A stretch of DNA of 64,000 nt from Rhinopithecus roxellana (Eukaryota > Chordata > Mammalia > Primates > Cercopithecidae). The DNA lies in contig NC_044549.1 in assembly GCF_007565055.1 (NCBI RefSeq), positions 66,058,882 through 66,122,881 of the forward strand. Direction: 5' to 3'. The notes beneath the pieces were generated by a model. It did no database searches. It was not told the DNA's origin and saw nothing but the letters and a program-made list of their open reading frames with translations. A program made the translations under genes and the position numbers. This document shows positions 21,860 through 33,221 of the stretch, in pieces (positions within the stretch are counted from its first letter, which is position 1; each line of letters starts with the position of its first letter).

Positions 21860-23430
21860 ACTTGGAACAATCACAGACCTAAAGAAAAATTACAAGTACA
21901 GTAACAGAACTTTCTCATGAACCATTTGAGGGTAAATTGCCAACCCAATGCCATATTACCACCTAGTAGCCTATAAACAAAGACATTCCCTACATCACCT
22001 CAGCACACTTATCAGAGTCAGGAAATTAGAACTGAAAAATTACTGCCATCTAATCCTCAGATCTCATTCAAGTTTCATCAGTTGTCTCAATATTGCCCTT
22101 TATAGCCAAAGGATCCAATTCAGAATCACAAGCTGCATTTAGCAGTGATGTGTCTTTAATATCGTTGAGTTTGGAGCAGTCTCTTCATCTTTCCTTGAAT
22201 TAATAACCTTGACACTTTTGAAGATCACAGCCTGGTTATTTTTAAAATCATCCTTCAATCTGACTTCATGTAATGGTGCTTCACAGTTAGATGCAGATGA
22301 TGTGTCTTTAGAAAGAATGTCACTGAAGTGATGCTGTGTTCTTCTCATTGCATTCTGACATACCATGTGATTTCCATTAGTTTATCTCTATTTGTTCATT
22401 TTGGCCACTTGACTTAGTTTGTGTCTTCCAATTTTTCCCCATGTAAAGTTACTTTTTCCCCTTATAATTAATATTTATTTTATTGGGAGATACTTAAAAT
22501 TGTATGAATAGCTCATTCTTCATAAAACTTTCAATGAATTCCTTTATTTATATTTGTATGGACTCATGTTTCCTGTTTTATCTAATTGTTTACAATCTGT
22601 TGCTATGCTCACTTATTTTCATGCTATATGGTCTCAGATTTGGCCAATGATAATTCCTTTTATCTGGCTTCTTTAACCTCTTGACTATTTTTTTCTTAGT
22701 GCTTTCATATTTTCTGGCATAATGAGATATTTTGGGATCACTTTGCACTTTCCCTTTCTTAGCCACGGATTTGCCCCCTTCTTCATGGAGCTCCAGAATG
22801 ATATTTAGAAGCCAAGATCTGTGTGCTAAATGTGCTTATTGGTATTGGAGCGTCACCATTCACAGGCCCTTGAGTGAAAACAGCTATGCAATACACATAT
22901 GCATACACAAAATACATTCATTCATGTTTTTATCTACATTTATTTGCATCCCTGTCACATATACATTGCAAACCATAAGTTCACATTAATACCTGTAATT
23001 TCAATCCAACATCCTAGAATTCTATCTAGTTTTCCCCCTTACCATATTTGTATATCCATGTCTCTCATGGTGGGAAAACTGTATCCCATTATTTTTAATT
23101 GATACGCTAATTTGATCAATCCCTCTGCATCTAATATCCTGCCTTTGCTGTTACCTTCTCTCCAACATGAATGCCCTCCACACCCTACTCTGACACCATG
23201 ATTGGTGTCCCTGTATGTGAACACGGTCATCGCCCTAGTTGGCCCTACTGTCTCCATCAGACCACCCTTCTGCACTGATGGCCTTCTAAACCCAGCCAGG
23301 CTTCAACAATCCCTGCAGAATTTCCTGCTACAGAGACATTCTGGGGCACCCTTCACTAGAAAAATGTGGCTCCCTCCCATTTGCCACAGATGTTTGCTTT
23401 GTTCTATTCTACATAAGGATTAAGATTAAA
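21860..23430. mobile_element. Old L1-type (L1M) noncoding fragment, long
   Basis: A 1.5 kb stretch follows a widespread mammalian repeat that I associate with old L1 elements: gtttggagcagtctcttcat, ttgacacttttgaagatcac followed by agcctggttattttt, gtgatgctgtgttcttctca, gtaaagttactttttcccct, tatggactcatgtttcctg, ggtctcagatttggccaatg, gatatttagaagccaagatc, gacaccatgattggtgtccc and ttctgcactgatggccttct. Orientation and subfamily are uncertain. The short open stretches inside are not genes. Confidence 0.6.
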
Positions 23431-24790
23431 TTGATATACAGGAAAGGAAGGACAAGGGAAGGGGAGGGAAAGGGAGAAAAATGAGGAAGAGCTGAGACAT
23501 CCTTTCAAGATCCAATTTATCCCAATATATTATTATATATTGGCAATATACAACAGAATGTCATAATGCATTCACATTTAAACTTCATCATGTATAACAT
23601 TTCTATAACCTTTGATGTTCCCATATGTCCCTAAAAAAGATCAAATATGTGTTTTTCTTGAACTTGTAACATGAATGAGTATTAACTTGCTCACGTTGCT
23701 TTTATTTTGCCAGCTCAGTGTCAAGAATTCATTTAGATGGCAGACATCAACGTGCATTTTAACACTAAACCATGAAAATATATACTCACTAGAGTAAGTC
23801 TAAGCCATCATTCGGAGACATTTTAATTCCCATAGTTCATGTTGATATCTATCTCACAAATATCAGGAAACAAGTCTTCATGTTTGCAACACTGGTTTGT
23901 TGTCATATGTAAAAAGATAATAATTAAGAGCAAACAGATACTGCCATAATATAAAGTAATATGATTTATTTTCAGTGGACACTAGCATGTTATAAAGCAA
24001 TTTATCACATCAAACAAAGCTAAAATGTTTCAGAATGAGTCATTTAGTATATTATATTACAGCACTTTGCTTATTAGAGCTTTGAAACTATTATGAAATT
24101 TTCTCAGCCAGCACTTTTTTTTTTGCAAGAATCCTTGTTTTTTTTTTTGTTGTTCTTCTTTTTTTTTTATTTTGCATTTCCAGTGAAGTGAATCTATTTC
24201 AATATTTAATCACTGTCGGAGTTTAGCAGGTATAAAAGATTTATGGTTTATCTCATTATTAATATATTTACATAGTGCTTTTTTCTTTTTTAGTGCCTAG
24301 ACTGAATAATTAATAATGATAATAATAATAATAAAATAGGTAAGAAAAGGAGAGGTGTCATTTTCTGTTTAATTCTCCTAGATTGTTGAATGAGATTTTT
24401 GGATGAAACATACATAGATTTTAGAATAAAATTAGATTTGAATGTGATTATTGCCAACTTCCTGCTGTCTAAAAAAAAGTTTATTTTATCAATTATAACT
24501 GTTTCTTATGAAGTTCTTGATTTGTGATTTCATTTTATTGTGTTTGGAGACCCTATCTAAATATGTCATTAGGAGACAAAAGCTCAACTCCCTCAGCCTT
24601 CTTACTACAGTAATGTTTCATTTTAATTTAAATTCAACTCATAAAAGATCTCTGTCCTTTTATAAACAAGGTGAAAAGATAAGTTCAATTCAGCCTACTG
24701 AAAAAGTACACATAGAATTAAAATACTGGCAAAGTATTTTAATCTTCCTCTCAACATATTTGGCAAGTTTTTTGGTTTTATTTTGTTATA
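23431..24790. other. Unassigned AT-rich sequence with low-complexity patches
   Basis: No gene seen. It holds a purine-rich patch (23440-23495), several T8-T10 runs between 24115 and 24168 and an (AAT)n patch at 24313-24336. The open stretch 24508-24816 runs from AT-rich DNA into an Alu tail and is not a gene. Confidence 0.5.
24313..24336. repeat. (AAT)n microsatellite
   Basis: Repeats of aat/taa with one interruption (aataatgataataataataataaaa pattern). Confidence 0.85.
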
Positions 24791-25095
24791 TTTTGTTTTG
24801 TTTTGTTTTGTTTTGAGATGGAGTCGCCCAGGCTGGAGTGCAGTGGCATGATCTGCAGTGGCATGATCACTGCAACCTCCGCCTCCTTGGTTCAAGCTGA
24901 TTCTCCTGCCTCAGCCTCCCTAGTAGCAGGACTACAGGCACGTGACACCGTGCCCAGCTAAATTTTGTATTTTTTAGTAGATACTGGGTTTGGCCATTTT
25001 GGCCAGGCTGATATTGAACACCTGACCTCAAGTGATCCTCCCGCCTCAGCCTCCCAAAGTGCTGGGATTGCACGCATGCGCCACCGTGCCTGGCC
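24791..25095 (-). mobile_element. AluS/J with (TTTTG)n tail and internal duplication
   Basis: Minus-strand Alu whose tail is a (TTTTG)n repeat (24791-24814). The body runs from gagatggag to the head gtgcctggcc. A 15-base unit is tandemly duplicated inside the right arm (gcagtggcatgatct 24840-24854, gcagtggcatgatca 24855-24869). The body has several deletions relative to consensus. Confidence 0.93.
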
Positions 25096-26129
25096 ATGTC
25101 CAGTAAGTTTTTTTTAAAAAAAAAAAAAAACAGTCACTGAGAGCATTCACTTACCTCTGGCCCTCTGCTGTCCCCATCACAGTTAATTGGATTACTTGAG
25201 TTACTTTTTGATTCATAAGTGATATCTCATCATAGTCCGGAATTGACCAGCTATTACTGATGAAGAAATAAAACCACATTTAACAAACCTCTATCTTTCT
25301 CAACAACCATTGAAACAGCAGTCTCCAAATCTACATACATATCCCCTGTATACTTCCTTGTTATTGTTCCATTTTGAAAGGTTATCATTTTACAACTAAA
25401 AACTAAAAGACTTTTTTTTTCTCTCATTCTTTGCCCCCCAAATCTTCTAAACATGTGTAAAACATTTTAGCCGTACCACAGGCTTCATTTGGTATTTGTA
25501 TTGTGGCTGGTACTGGTGCACGAGAAATGAAATACTATCTGAGAAAGTGCTTTGTAGAACAATAGGACTTTGCTACTCTTTAGAAATGGGTGAGGATTTG
25601 AGGTGAGTGAGATTGTGGTGTTCGTGCAGTTGGTAGACTCAAATCATGCTGGCTCCCTGCTGAGGAATTCTGGGTCCTGATTCACCTAGGTTGCCTAGCT
25701 ACTTTCCCTCTTCTCACTTCTGGGCTCTCTCACGACCTGAGGAGAAACTGAACCTCAATCTTTCTTGTCTCTTCCATCAATCACTTGTTTAAATTCACCA
25801 GTACTGTGACCTATTTTCTCGGGACCTTCTTTCCTAAAGCTACAGTAGAGTATTCCCTGATATTGTATTAAAGGATGCTAATGTGTGAATGGATGCAACT
25901 GTATTAATGGGGTCAGAGGCAAAGAGACATTGACTTAAATGACATAAGGGACCCTAATAGTGGCCATTTCAGGCCAGGTAGACTAACATTTGGAAGACAA
26001 CATACTTCTGAAAGACTCAACTTTGCTACCAATAAATAAAAGTCAGTCCAAATAGAAAAGACCTTTCTTGATCAACAGATCGACAGAACACAGTGTTCTT
26101 GATCAACAGAACACAGTTGTGTCCCCAGC
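25096..26129. other. Unassigned sequence, no gene seen
   Basis: No gene or clear repeat. T8A14 at 25109-25130. A degenerate direct repeat (ttgatcaacagatcgacaga and ttgatcaacagaacacagt) is at 26066-26116. Confidence 0.45.
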
Positions 26130-26290
26130 TGAGTCAGGAGAGCCAGAATGCTTGGGTTCAACTCCTGATTTTGAAAAAATTATTTCACCCATTTGTGCCT
26201 CAACCTCCTCATCTGAAAAATGGAGAATCAACAAATTAGAAGTGTAAGGACAATGTCAGAAGCTATTATTTTTAGTGGCAGAATATTTCT
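26130..26290 (+). mobile_element. MIR
   Basis: Sense MIR: gaatgcttgggttcaactcc, ttatttcacccatttgtgcc and tcaacctcctcatctgaaaa followed by atggagaatcaaca. Confidence 0.8.
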
Positions 26291-26384
26291 TTAAAAAGAG
26301 GGTGGGGGGAGAGGATTAGGACAAGACCCAATACACAAATTCTGGCCATCTAAGACAATTGGTGAGGTGTTAGCAAGGTTGCTT

Positions 26385-26547
26385 TTCTCCTCAGCGCCCT
26401 AGATTTTTTCATCTGTAAAACTAGAACTCTCATGATACCCACTTCATAGGGTTACTAGAAGATTAAGGAAATACATATAAGAATACTTTATCATCATCTG
26501 CCCCATAGTAAGAGCATGACAAACATTAGCTCTCATAATAGAAATAC
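26385..26547 (+). mobile_element. MIR, 3' half
   Basis: Sense MIR: tttttcatctgtaaaactag, tgatacccacttcatagggt followed by tactagaagattaaggaaat and ccccatagtaagagcatgac. It lies close downstream of another MIR in the same orientation. Confidence 0.8.
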
Positions 26548-27300
26548 CTGAATTCAAATAGTATTATTGTACTTTATTAATCAAGGTACCCAAATCTACT
26601 TAAGGTAGAGAATAACAATAAATAGTTCTACTTAATACATTACATTATTTATTTTAGTCCCTGCTTTTTACTTGCTTTTTGAAAAAAGTAAAAATAAATC
26701 AAGTAAATAATTCTCTTTTTAATATAAAAGGCATTACACCAAGAGTAATATGGATAAGGAAAAAAAAAACAGGTGAATTCATTCAAAATGCATTAACTTC
26801 AGAATTCGTTCTGAAAAGGGCTAATTGTAAAAGTCTCTTTTTACATGTGATGTGTTCACAGGTGGTAAACACTGCGCTAATAAAAAAGGACCCCATGTGA
26901 AGCACCGTGGATGCTCTGCCAGAATGAGTTTGTGTGGCCGTACTAACAGCTGAAGCACTAAGTTCTTACATTGGGTTAGAAAGCAACATTTCTCCCAGTT
27001 AATGAGCCAAAGAATATTTCTGCATCCTCAAAGTAAATTATGACCCACAAATTAGGAATTTCAATGAAATATTTGCCATTGACATGAACAAAAAGTTTAT
27101 TTTATTTTTATTTTAAATTCATTTTAGTGGTAGACTGGAACACTAAAGGCAGACATTCGTGATTTGAAGGCTTCCGTCGGCAGAGTATACATTACATGTG
27201 CTACTGGACTAAGGACAATAAACATAATTTCCTGTTGCTGCTGCTGCTACTCTACTACAACTATTCATATTTCTTCCACCTAGTATTGATTAATTTTTTA
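26548..27300. other. Unassigned AT-rich sequence
   Basis: No gene seen. A short (TGC)n patch is at 27234-27247. The open stretch 26679-26900 (73 codons) has no recognisable feature. Confidence 0.45.
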
Positions 27301-27485
27301 TGATGGACTACCTAGGCACTTTACATGTATTAACACATTTGATTATCAAAACAACCCTATCATGGAGACTCCATTATTAATCCCATTTTAAAGATAAAAA
27401 GACTAAGGGACCAATACATTGAATACCTTTTCCAAAGGCCTCCAGAAGAAAACATCAGATAGTCTGACTCAAGAGTATTCTTATG
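27301..27485 (-). mobile_element. MIR
   Basis: Antisense MIR: aggcactttacatgtattaa followed by cacatttgattatcaaaaca accctatcatgg, attaatcccattttaaagat and agactaagggaccaatac. Confidence 0.82.
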
Positions 27486-28890
27486 CTGTACCACGTCTCT
27501 ATATTAAACTTGAGACATTCTGAAAAAAAATTGAATATTGTTCTTATTCAATTTTTTTCTCTCTTATTCCTTCTGACTGGACAAGAACCTATACCTTCAA
27601 GTGTTGTATGTGTATATGTGTGTGTGTAAAAATTTATAGCTTGAGACAATGATGTCTATTTTCTATTTAATGGTATGTGAAATCAGCTGGCTGTCTTGGT
27701 CTAGTAGCTGAGACACAGGCGCTCACATTACAAAATAAATAGTGGCAAAGATTGAATGGGCATTTATGGTAGTAGGCACTGGGAAGAGAGAAAGGTGGAG
27801 ACACTGTAAATCGAATGCCCTCACCTTAGCAAAGGTCTCTGTTGTCTGGCATCATGGGTTCATGGAATAAGTCTATTTGTGCTTGCTGGAAGGTTGTCTT
27901 TATTTTTCTTAAGGAATGACTTGATAGTTGTACAAAATGTGCAAAAATTTGTCCTCCTCTCAAAAACAAAAAGAATGGCAGGATAGAGATGGAGGATGAA
28001 ATAGCATATCTTAGAAACTATTAGTACCTAATTAGTCCTGAATAAAGATATTTGTGAGGTCCAAACCCGCTTGTGCCCTGTTTTTCTTCACCCTCATGGT
28101 AATTAGCGTGACTTTCACAAACTAAAGAAAAAGACACCCAGTTGACAAGGGGATTGAAAGTGGTGAAGACATACTGGCAGGCTACAGCATTTCAAACCAG
28201 GGGTTAATTCTGAAACTCTCTCACCATCAATGTAAAATTTTTCATCTATAAATTCCCACATACAAAGAAAGGGAAAGGGAAAGGAAACAGCCATTTTAGC
28301 CAGGGCAATTTATTAGCATTGCTCAAGTCTGTGCGAGAATGTAAACTAGGACCTTTGTGAAATGTCTTGTAATATATTCAAATCAGTTCTTCCAAATCCT
28401 CATGTTCTCTTTGAGCTGATTTAGCTGCACATTGGTCCTGGGAAAACCCAGGAAGAGAGTTTGTGAACTGCATACATCTGTAATCCAAATGATAGCAATT
28501 TACTGTGAAATGTTTGACAAATATTGGCAGGCTGATTATTTACCAAAGCTATTCCTGCTTTTGGATAAAAAGAGGACAATTTATTAATTAAATTGGGAGA
28601 TAAAGCCTTCATTACACTGCTATTATTAAAATCTGAGAAACGACCTGTTTCTTGCATCTTAATTTCATCCAAGATTCTCGTTAAGAGTAAAAAAAAAAAA
28701 AAATTGTAATCAAACTGCCACAAAGGGGAAATGAATCGTTCTGTATGTGCTCTGTAAATCATGAATTTTGTTAATTCATGATAGCTATTTACATACATAC
28801 ACACAAAAGTTTCTTAGTTAGAAAACTCTGTATGTAATTTCCAAAAGCCACTATTGCCTCTATTTTCAATCCATTCTGATTAAATGGTAT
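27486..28890. other. Unassigned sequence, no gene seen
   Basis: No gene or confident repeat. It holds a TG-rich patch (27606-27629), a GGGAAA repeat (28267-28286) and an A14 run (28690-28703). The minus-strand open stretch 28421-28804 (127 codons) contains an F-run made by the A tract and no known domain. Confidence 0.45.
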
Positions 28891-29112
28891 TATAATAGCT
28901 AGTACCTGTTAAGCACATAGGACATGCCATGAAAAAGCTTGATAGAAATTAATTGATTTAATCTTCCAAATAGCTCCATTTAAAGAGTAATATTATTACC
29001 TCCAATTTTACAAAGGATAAAACTGAGGTACAGGGTAGTTAAGAAATTTGTCCAATGTCACACAGAAGTAATTATCAGAAGGGAGGCTGGGACTCCAAGC
29101 CTTCATTCTGAA
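28891..29112 (-). mobile_element. MIR
   Basis: Antisense MIR close to full length: tagctagtacctgttaagca, ttgatttaatcttccaaata, ccaattttacaaaggataaa followed by actgaggtacagggtagtta, tgtccaatgtcacacagaag and ggctgggactccaagcc. Confidence 0.9.
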
Positions 29113-29739
29113 TCTCAGCAAATTGGGTTAGGCTCTCAACAAATATTTAAAATGAGCTCAACTACTATTTTCTAAATGTGGAATGACAATCATGAAATTC
29201 ATTACTTTGGACTCCATTTAGACCTCCTCTGTCAACATCATAATTGTTTTTTTAAAAAAATTCATATAACTATATTTTCATCAGGTTATTGCTTATACAA
29301 TGACTTCTCAAAGGGATAGCAGAAAAAAAACAGCTGAATTTTATAAGAATGTTTAAGTTTCACATATGTGTAGAAATAGCAAAGGGTGATATTTAGACAG
29401 CCAGTCTCACTCCTTTTTTTCCTAAATAGCCACTTCTTAAGAAGACGTTTGTCTCCTTTAAGCTAACAACTAGAATGATTCAAGAAAAATGCTAGTGAAG
29501 CACTCTCAGGAATATCTTAATGATAGCACATCATACTACGCAGGTAATTCAGAAACGAGCCACCCTCATTGTCCATCATGCCCCATTTAATCCCTAATAT
29601 CTTTGACAGAACTATTTAGCCAGTGCCAACACTTCCTCATAGTATGGCCCATTCCTTCTTTGAACAGTTTTAATTATTTTAAGATATCATTTACATGAAA
29701 CCAAATACTGCTTTATTCATAGCCCATATATTCTTCTCT
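29113..29739. other. Unassigned sequence
   Basis: No gene seen and no repeat I can name. Part of it may be the eroded 5' end of the MLT1 LTR that follows. Confidence 0.4.
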
Positions 29740-30049
29740 TTCTTGAGTGTGTGTGGGACTGCTGACCACTAACCCAAAGAATTCAGCAAAGGTGATGAGA
29801 TGTTTCTTCTGTGGCTATGTTATATAGGATTGCAAAGTCTGTCTAACTGAGAGACAGGGTCCCTTACTGGCATTGAGGAAGCAAGCTGCCATGCTGTGAG
29901 ATGCCCTGTAGAGGGGACAGCATGGTGGCCTTTAGCCAACAGCCCACAAGAGACTAAGGTCCTTTGTCCAACAGGCTGCAAGGAACTGAATTTTGTCAAC
30001 AAACACATGAGCTTGGAAGCAGATCTTTCCCCGTCGAAATCTGAGATAA
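29740..30049 (+). mobile_element. MLT1 LTR (part 1, split by old L1)
   Basis: Sense MLT1-type LTR: aagcaagctgccatgctgtg followed by agatgccctgtagaggggac, gtcctttgtccaacaggctg, caaggaactgaattttgtca followed by acaaacacatgagcttgga and gcagatctttccccgtcg. The LTR resumes at 30414. The minus-strand open stretch 29820-30008 lies inside it. Confidence 0.82.
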
Positions 30050-30413
30050 TATGGGGAGGGAGGAATAAATAGGGGAAGCCCAGGGGATTCTTAGGGCAGT
30101 GAAACTACTCTATATGATGCTATAATAATGAACACATATCAATATACATTTGTCCAACCTATAGAATGTGCAACACCAAGAGTAAACTCTAATGTAAACT
30201 ATGGATTTTGGGTGGTAATAATGTGTTAATGTAGGTTCATTGACTGTGACAAAGGGACCATTCTGGTTGGGGATGTTGACGGTGGCAGAAGCTGTGCCTT
30301 TGTGGGGACAGAGGTAGAAAGGAACTCTCTGTATCGTCTGCTTAATTTTGCTGTGAGCCTAAAACTGCTCTAAAAAATAAAGTCCAATTAATAAAAAAAA
30401 AAAAAAAAAAAAA
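30050..30413 (+). mobile_element. L1M-type 3' end inserted in MLT1
   Basis: Sense L1 3' UTR: ggcagtgaaactactctata, atacatttgtccaacctata followed by gaatgtgcaacaccaagagt, ggtaataatgtgttaatgta, ggttcattgactgtgac and gctctaaaaaataaagtcca, ending in a poly-A (30391-30413). This is typical of L1MA/L1MB age; the exact subfamily is from memory. Confidence 0.88.
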
Positions 30414-30596
30414 AGACTCCCATTTTGGCTAAAAACTTCATTGCAGCCTGTGAAAGATCATGACATAGAAGACGCAGTAAAGCTGTCCCTGGATTCCTGA
30501 CCCACAGAAACTGTGGGACAATAAATGAGTGTTGTTTTTAGTATGTAAATTTGTGATGATTTTGTTAGGCAGCAATTGATAACTAAAAATTACATA
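30414..30596 (+). mobile_element. MLT1 LTR (part 2)
   Basis: The LTR resumes: cattgcagcctgtgaaagat, ctggattcctgacccacaga followed by aactgtgggacaataaatga gtgttgttttt, and the end gttaggcagcaattgataac. Polyadenylation signal AATAAA and the downstream GT-rich stretch are those of the MLT1 R/U5 boundary. Confidence 0.88.
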
Positions 30597-30688
30597 TCAC
30601 AGTTTGAACGCTAATTCCTCTTACGAGGCTTCATTAAAAATAATAAAATCATATTAGAATTATTAGTTCTATCACAATAACAATAGAG

Positions 30689-30744
30689 TCAGCCCTTTAT
30701 TGAGTATCTACTATGTGCCAGACACTTTCACTTCACTAGATTCT
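30689..30744 (-). mobile_element. MIR (part 1, split by L1)
   Basis: Antisense MIR 3' end: cctttattgagtatctacta followed by tgtgccagacactttca. The second half is at 31482-31660. Confidence 0.82.
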
Positions 30745-31466
30745 TTCCTCCTTCCCCACCCCCACTTTTTAAAAAACGTTTCAGGATACACGTGCAGGAA
30801 ATGCAGGTTTGTTACATAGGTAAACTTGTGTTGTGGTGGTTTGCTGCACCTATCAACCCATCACCTAGGTATTAAGCTCGGCATGCAGTAGCTATTTTTC
30901 CTGATGCTCTCCCCTACCCACCCTCCCCCAACAGACCCCAGAGTGGTTGTTCCCCTCCCTGTGTTCATGTGTTCTCATTTTTCAGATCCCACTTCTAAGT
31001 GAGAACATGAGGTGTTTAGTTTTCTGTTCTTGTGTTTGTTTGCTGAGGATAATGGCTTCCAGCCCTGTCTATGTCCCTGCAAAAGACAAGATCCCATTCC
31101 TTTTTATGGCTGCATAATATTCCATTTTGTATATGTACCACATTTTCTTTATCCAGTCTGTCATTGATGGGTATTTTGGTTGATTCCATGTCTTTGCTCT
31201 TGTGAGTGGTGCTGTAGTGAACATATGCTTGCAAGTATCTTTATAATAGAATGAGTTATATTCCTTTGGTTATATGCCCAGTAATGGGGTTGCTGGATTG
31301 AATGGTATTTCTGTCTTTAGGTTTTTGAGGAGTCACCACACTATCTTCCACAATGGTTGAACTAATTTACATTCCGACCAACAGTGTAAAAGTGTTCCTT
31401 TTTCTCTGCAACCTCGCCAGCATCTGTTGTTTTTTGACATTTTAATAATTGCCATTCTGACTGGCG
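30745..31466 (-). mobile_element. L1 (L1PA/PB-type), 5'-truncated, inserted in MIR
   Basis: Minus-strand L1 3' end: ggatacacgtgcaggaaatg, gcaggtttgttacataggta, cctgatgctctcccctaccc, cataatattccattttgtat, ttgctcttgtgagtggtgct, cctttggttatatgcccagt and ttgccattctgactgg. It is 5'-truncated at about 720 bases. A perfect 15-base target-site duplication ACTTCACTAGATTCT lies at 30730-30744 and 31467-31481. Confidence 0.96.
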
Positions 31467-31660
31467 ACTTCACTAGATTCTATACACAAATCATGTCATT
31501 TGTTTTCATAAGAACCTTAAAGAAAAGGCATTATTAGTATTTCTAGTTTAAGAAACTGATGGTCAGAGAATATAAGTAACTCAAGGTCATACGACTGGAG
31601 TGTAAGGAAACTGCAATTAAAGCCAAGACTTTTCACTGTGCCTTGCTGCTGCCTAACTCA
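31467..31660 (-). mobile_element. MIR (part 2)
   Basis: Antisense MIR continues after the L1 and its duplication: ttgttttcataagaacctta, tatttctagtttaagaaact followed by gatggtcagagaatataagt aactcaaggtcatacgactg, and ttaaagccaagacttttc. Confidence 0.85.
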
Positions 31661-31717
31661 TTGGTTGAAATAAACCAAAACAAAAATAAAAATTTGGATT
31701 TAATTTTTAAAAAACCA

Positions 31718-31877
31718 GGACTGGGCACAGTGGCATACACCTGTAATTCCAGTGCTTTGGGAGGCTGAGCTCAGGAGGCTGAAGTTACAGTGAGCCATGA
31801 TTGCATCACTGTCCTCCAGCCTGAGTGACAGAATAAGATCTTTTCTCTCAAAAACAACAACAACAACAATAACAACA
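31718..31877 (+). mobile_element. Short Alu-related element (FLAM-like or deleted AluJ)
   Basis: It starts like an Alu left arm (ggactgggcacagtggcatac, cctgtaattccagtgctttg) and passes directly to gctgaagttacagtgagcca followed by tgattgcatcactgtcctcc agcctgagtgacagaata. The A tail is a (CAA)n repeat (31851-31877). The length of about 130 bases fits a free left monomer or an Alu with an internal deletion. Confidence 0.85.
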
Positions 31878-32112
31878 GTTATTAATATTTAATGCTATTA
31901 AAATGTTTCTCTTTGGCAACCATGGTTCTCCGCCTCAGATGGCTACTGACACATGACAATCACGGCATAGCACATCATATATTTGGATTTGGATGGTTTA
32001 CTTCTCATTACTACCACACCACCCCTATCCCTCACCAGGTCTTATCTGCAGTAGACTAAACTTTCCCAGTACTTCAGCCACATTCACCATTTCATGTAGA
32101 ATGTTTTATTTT

Positions 32113-32384
32113 CTCCTTTTTTTCTTTCTTTTTTTTGGTGGGGGATGGGTTTCACTTTGTCTCCCAGTTTGGAGTGCAGTGGTGCCATCACTGCTCACTG
32201 CAGCCTTGACCTCCCAGGCTCAAGCGATCCTCTTGCCTCAGTCTCAGCTGAAACTACAGGCATGCACCTGGATACTCAAAAAAAAAAAAATGTAGGCTGG
32301 TCTTAAACTCCTGGCCTTAAGCATTTCTCCCACCTGGGCCTCCCAAAGTACTGGGATTATAGGCATGAGTCACCACAAACAGCC
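32113..32384 (-). mobile_element. AluJ, degraded
   Basis: Old minus-strand Alu: T/C-rich tail, gtctcccagtttggagtgca, ctcactgcagccttgacctc followed by ccaggctcaagcgatcc, and ctgggattataggcatgagt. The middle A/T-rich linker is replaced by A13 (32279-32291) and part of the left arm next to it is lost. Confidence 0.9.
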
Positions 32385-32546
32385 TACAATGCTTTCTTGA
32401 ATTGCTTTTACTTCCTTTTTGGCTTCTTCTCAGTATTTCCCTAACTTTTATTTTTTATATATCTTTAACAATGTGGTATCTTAACCAAAACATAACATTG
32501 AAATACTATATGCAAAACTGATAAAAATAAAAGAACTTTACAATAT

Positions 32547-32700
32547 CAGTTGGGCATGGGCTCACCCCTGTAATCCCAGCTACTCAGGAGGCCAAGGCAG
32601 GAGAATCGCTTTAACCTGGGAGGTGGAGGTTGCAGTGAGCCGAGATTGTGCCACTGCACTCCAGCGTAGGCGACAGAGTGAGAATTGTTCTAAAAAAAAC
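32547..32700 (+). mobile_element. Alu with left-right monomer deletion
   Basis: The left-arm start (gttgggcatgggctcacccctg) joins the right arm at the shared taatcccagc (continuing tactcaggaggccaaggcag). The remaining right arm and A8 end are normal. Target-site duplication AACTTTACAATATCA at 32534-32548 and AACTTGCCAATATCA at 32701-32715 (13 of 15 match). Confidence 0.92.
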
Positions 32701-32715
32701 AACTTGCCAATATCA

Positions 32716-33064
32716 CAATGAATATTATTTTCCTTTTAGAAGCTGATGCTCTAATTGACAATATAACTGAGTGAGGAAAGTGAATACGAATACTAGGATT
32801 AATAAGCTTCATCCAACTAAAAGGTTTAACTTAATTGCTTTTAACTCTAAAAAGTAATAAATATTTTAAAACACATTTTAAAATGACAAAAGATGATCTT
32901 TATGAGGGCAAAAATAAAAATCTCAATATAGTCTCCAAAAGAGAAATGATACAGGCTTAAAATTGAATAAAGTGGTAATAAAGTTAGACAATTAAAAACT
33001 AAAGAATCATCAAATATCATGCCTTGAAAGATTATAATAAACCCACACTTCTAAATAAGTCTTG
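32716..33064. other. Unassigned AT-rich sequence
   Basis: No gene or repeat recognised between two Alu copies. Confidence 0.5.
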
Positions 33065-33221
33065 AAAAAATGAAACATAATTACTCGGGAGGCTGAGGCA
33101 GGAGAATGGCGTAAACCCGGGAGGCGGAGCTTGCAGTGAGCTGAGATCTGGCCACTGCACTCCAGCCTGGGCGACAGAGCGAGACTCCGTCTCAAAAAAA
33201 AAAAAAAAAAAATGAAACATA
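33065..33221 (+). mobile_element. AluY, strongly 5'-truncated, with TSD
   Basis: Only the right arm remains (33080-33206): ttactcgggaggctgaggca to ctccgtctc and an A run. The duplication AAAAAATGAAACATA is at 33065-33079 and about 33207-33221. The bases agatctggccactgcact fit the Old World monkey AluY branch. Two minus-strand open stretches across it are Alu-derived. Confidence 0.93.

Noticed and set aside
28266..28290. GGGAAA repeats resembling telomere-type sequence
   Set aside because: The unit is GGGAAA, not TTAGGG, and only three copies are present.
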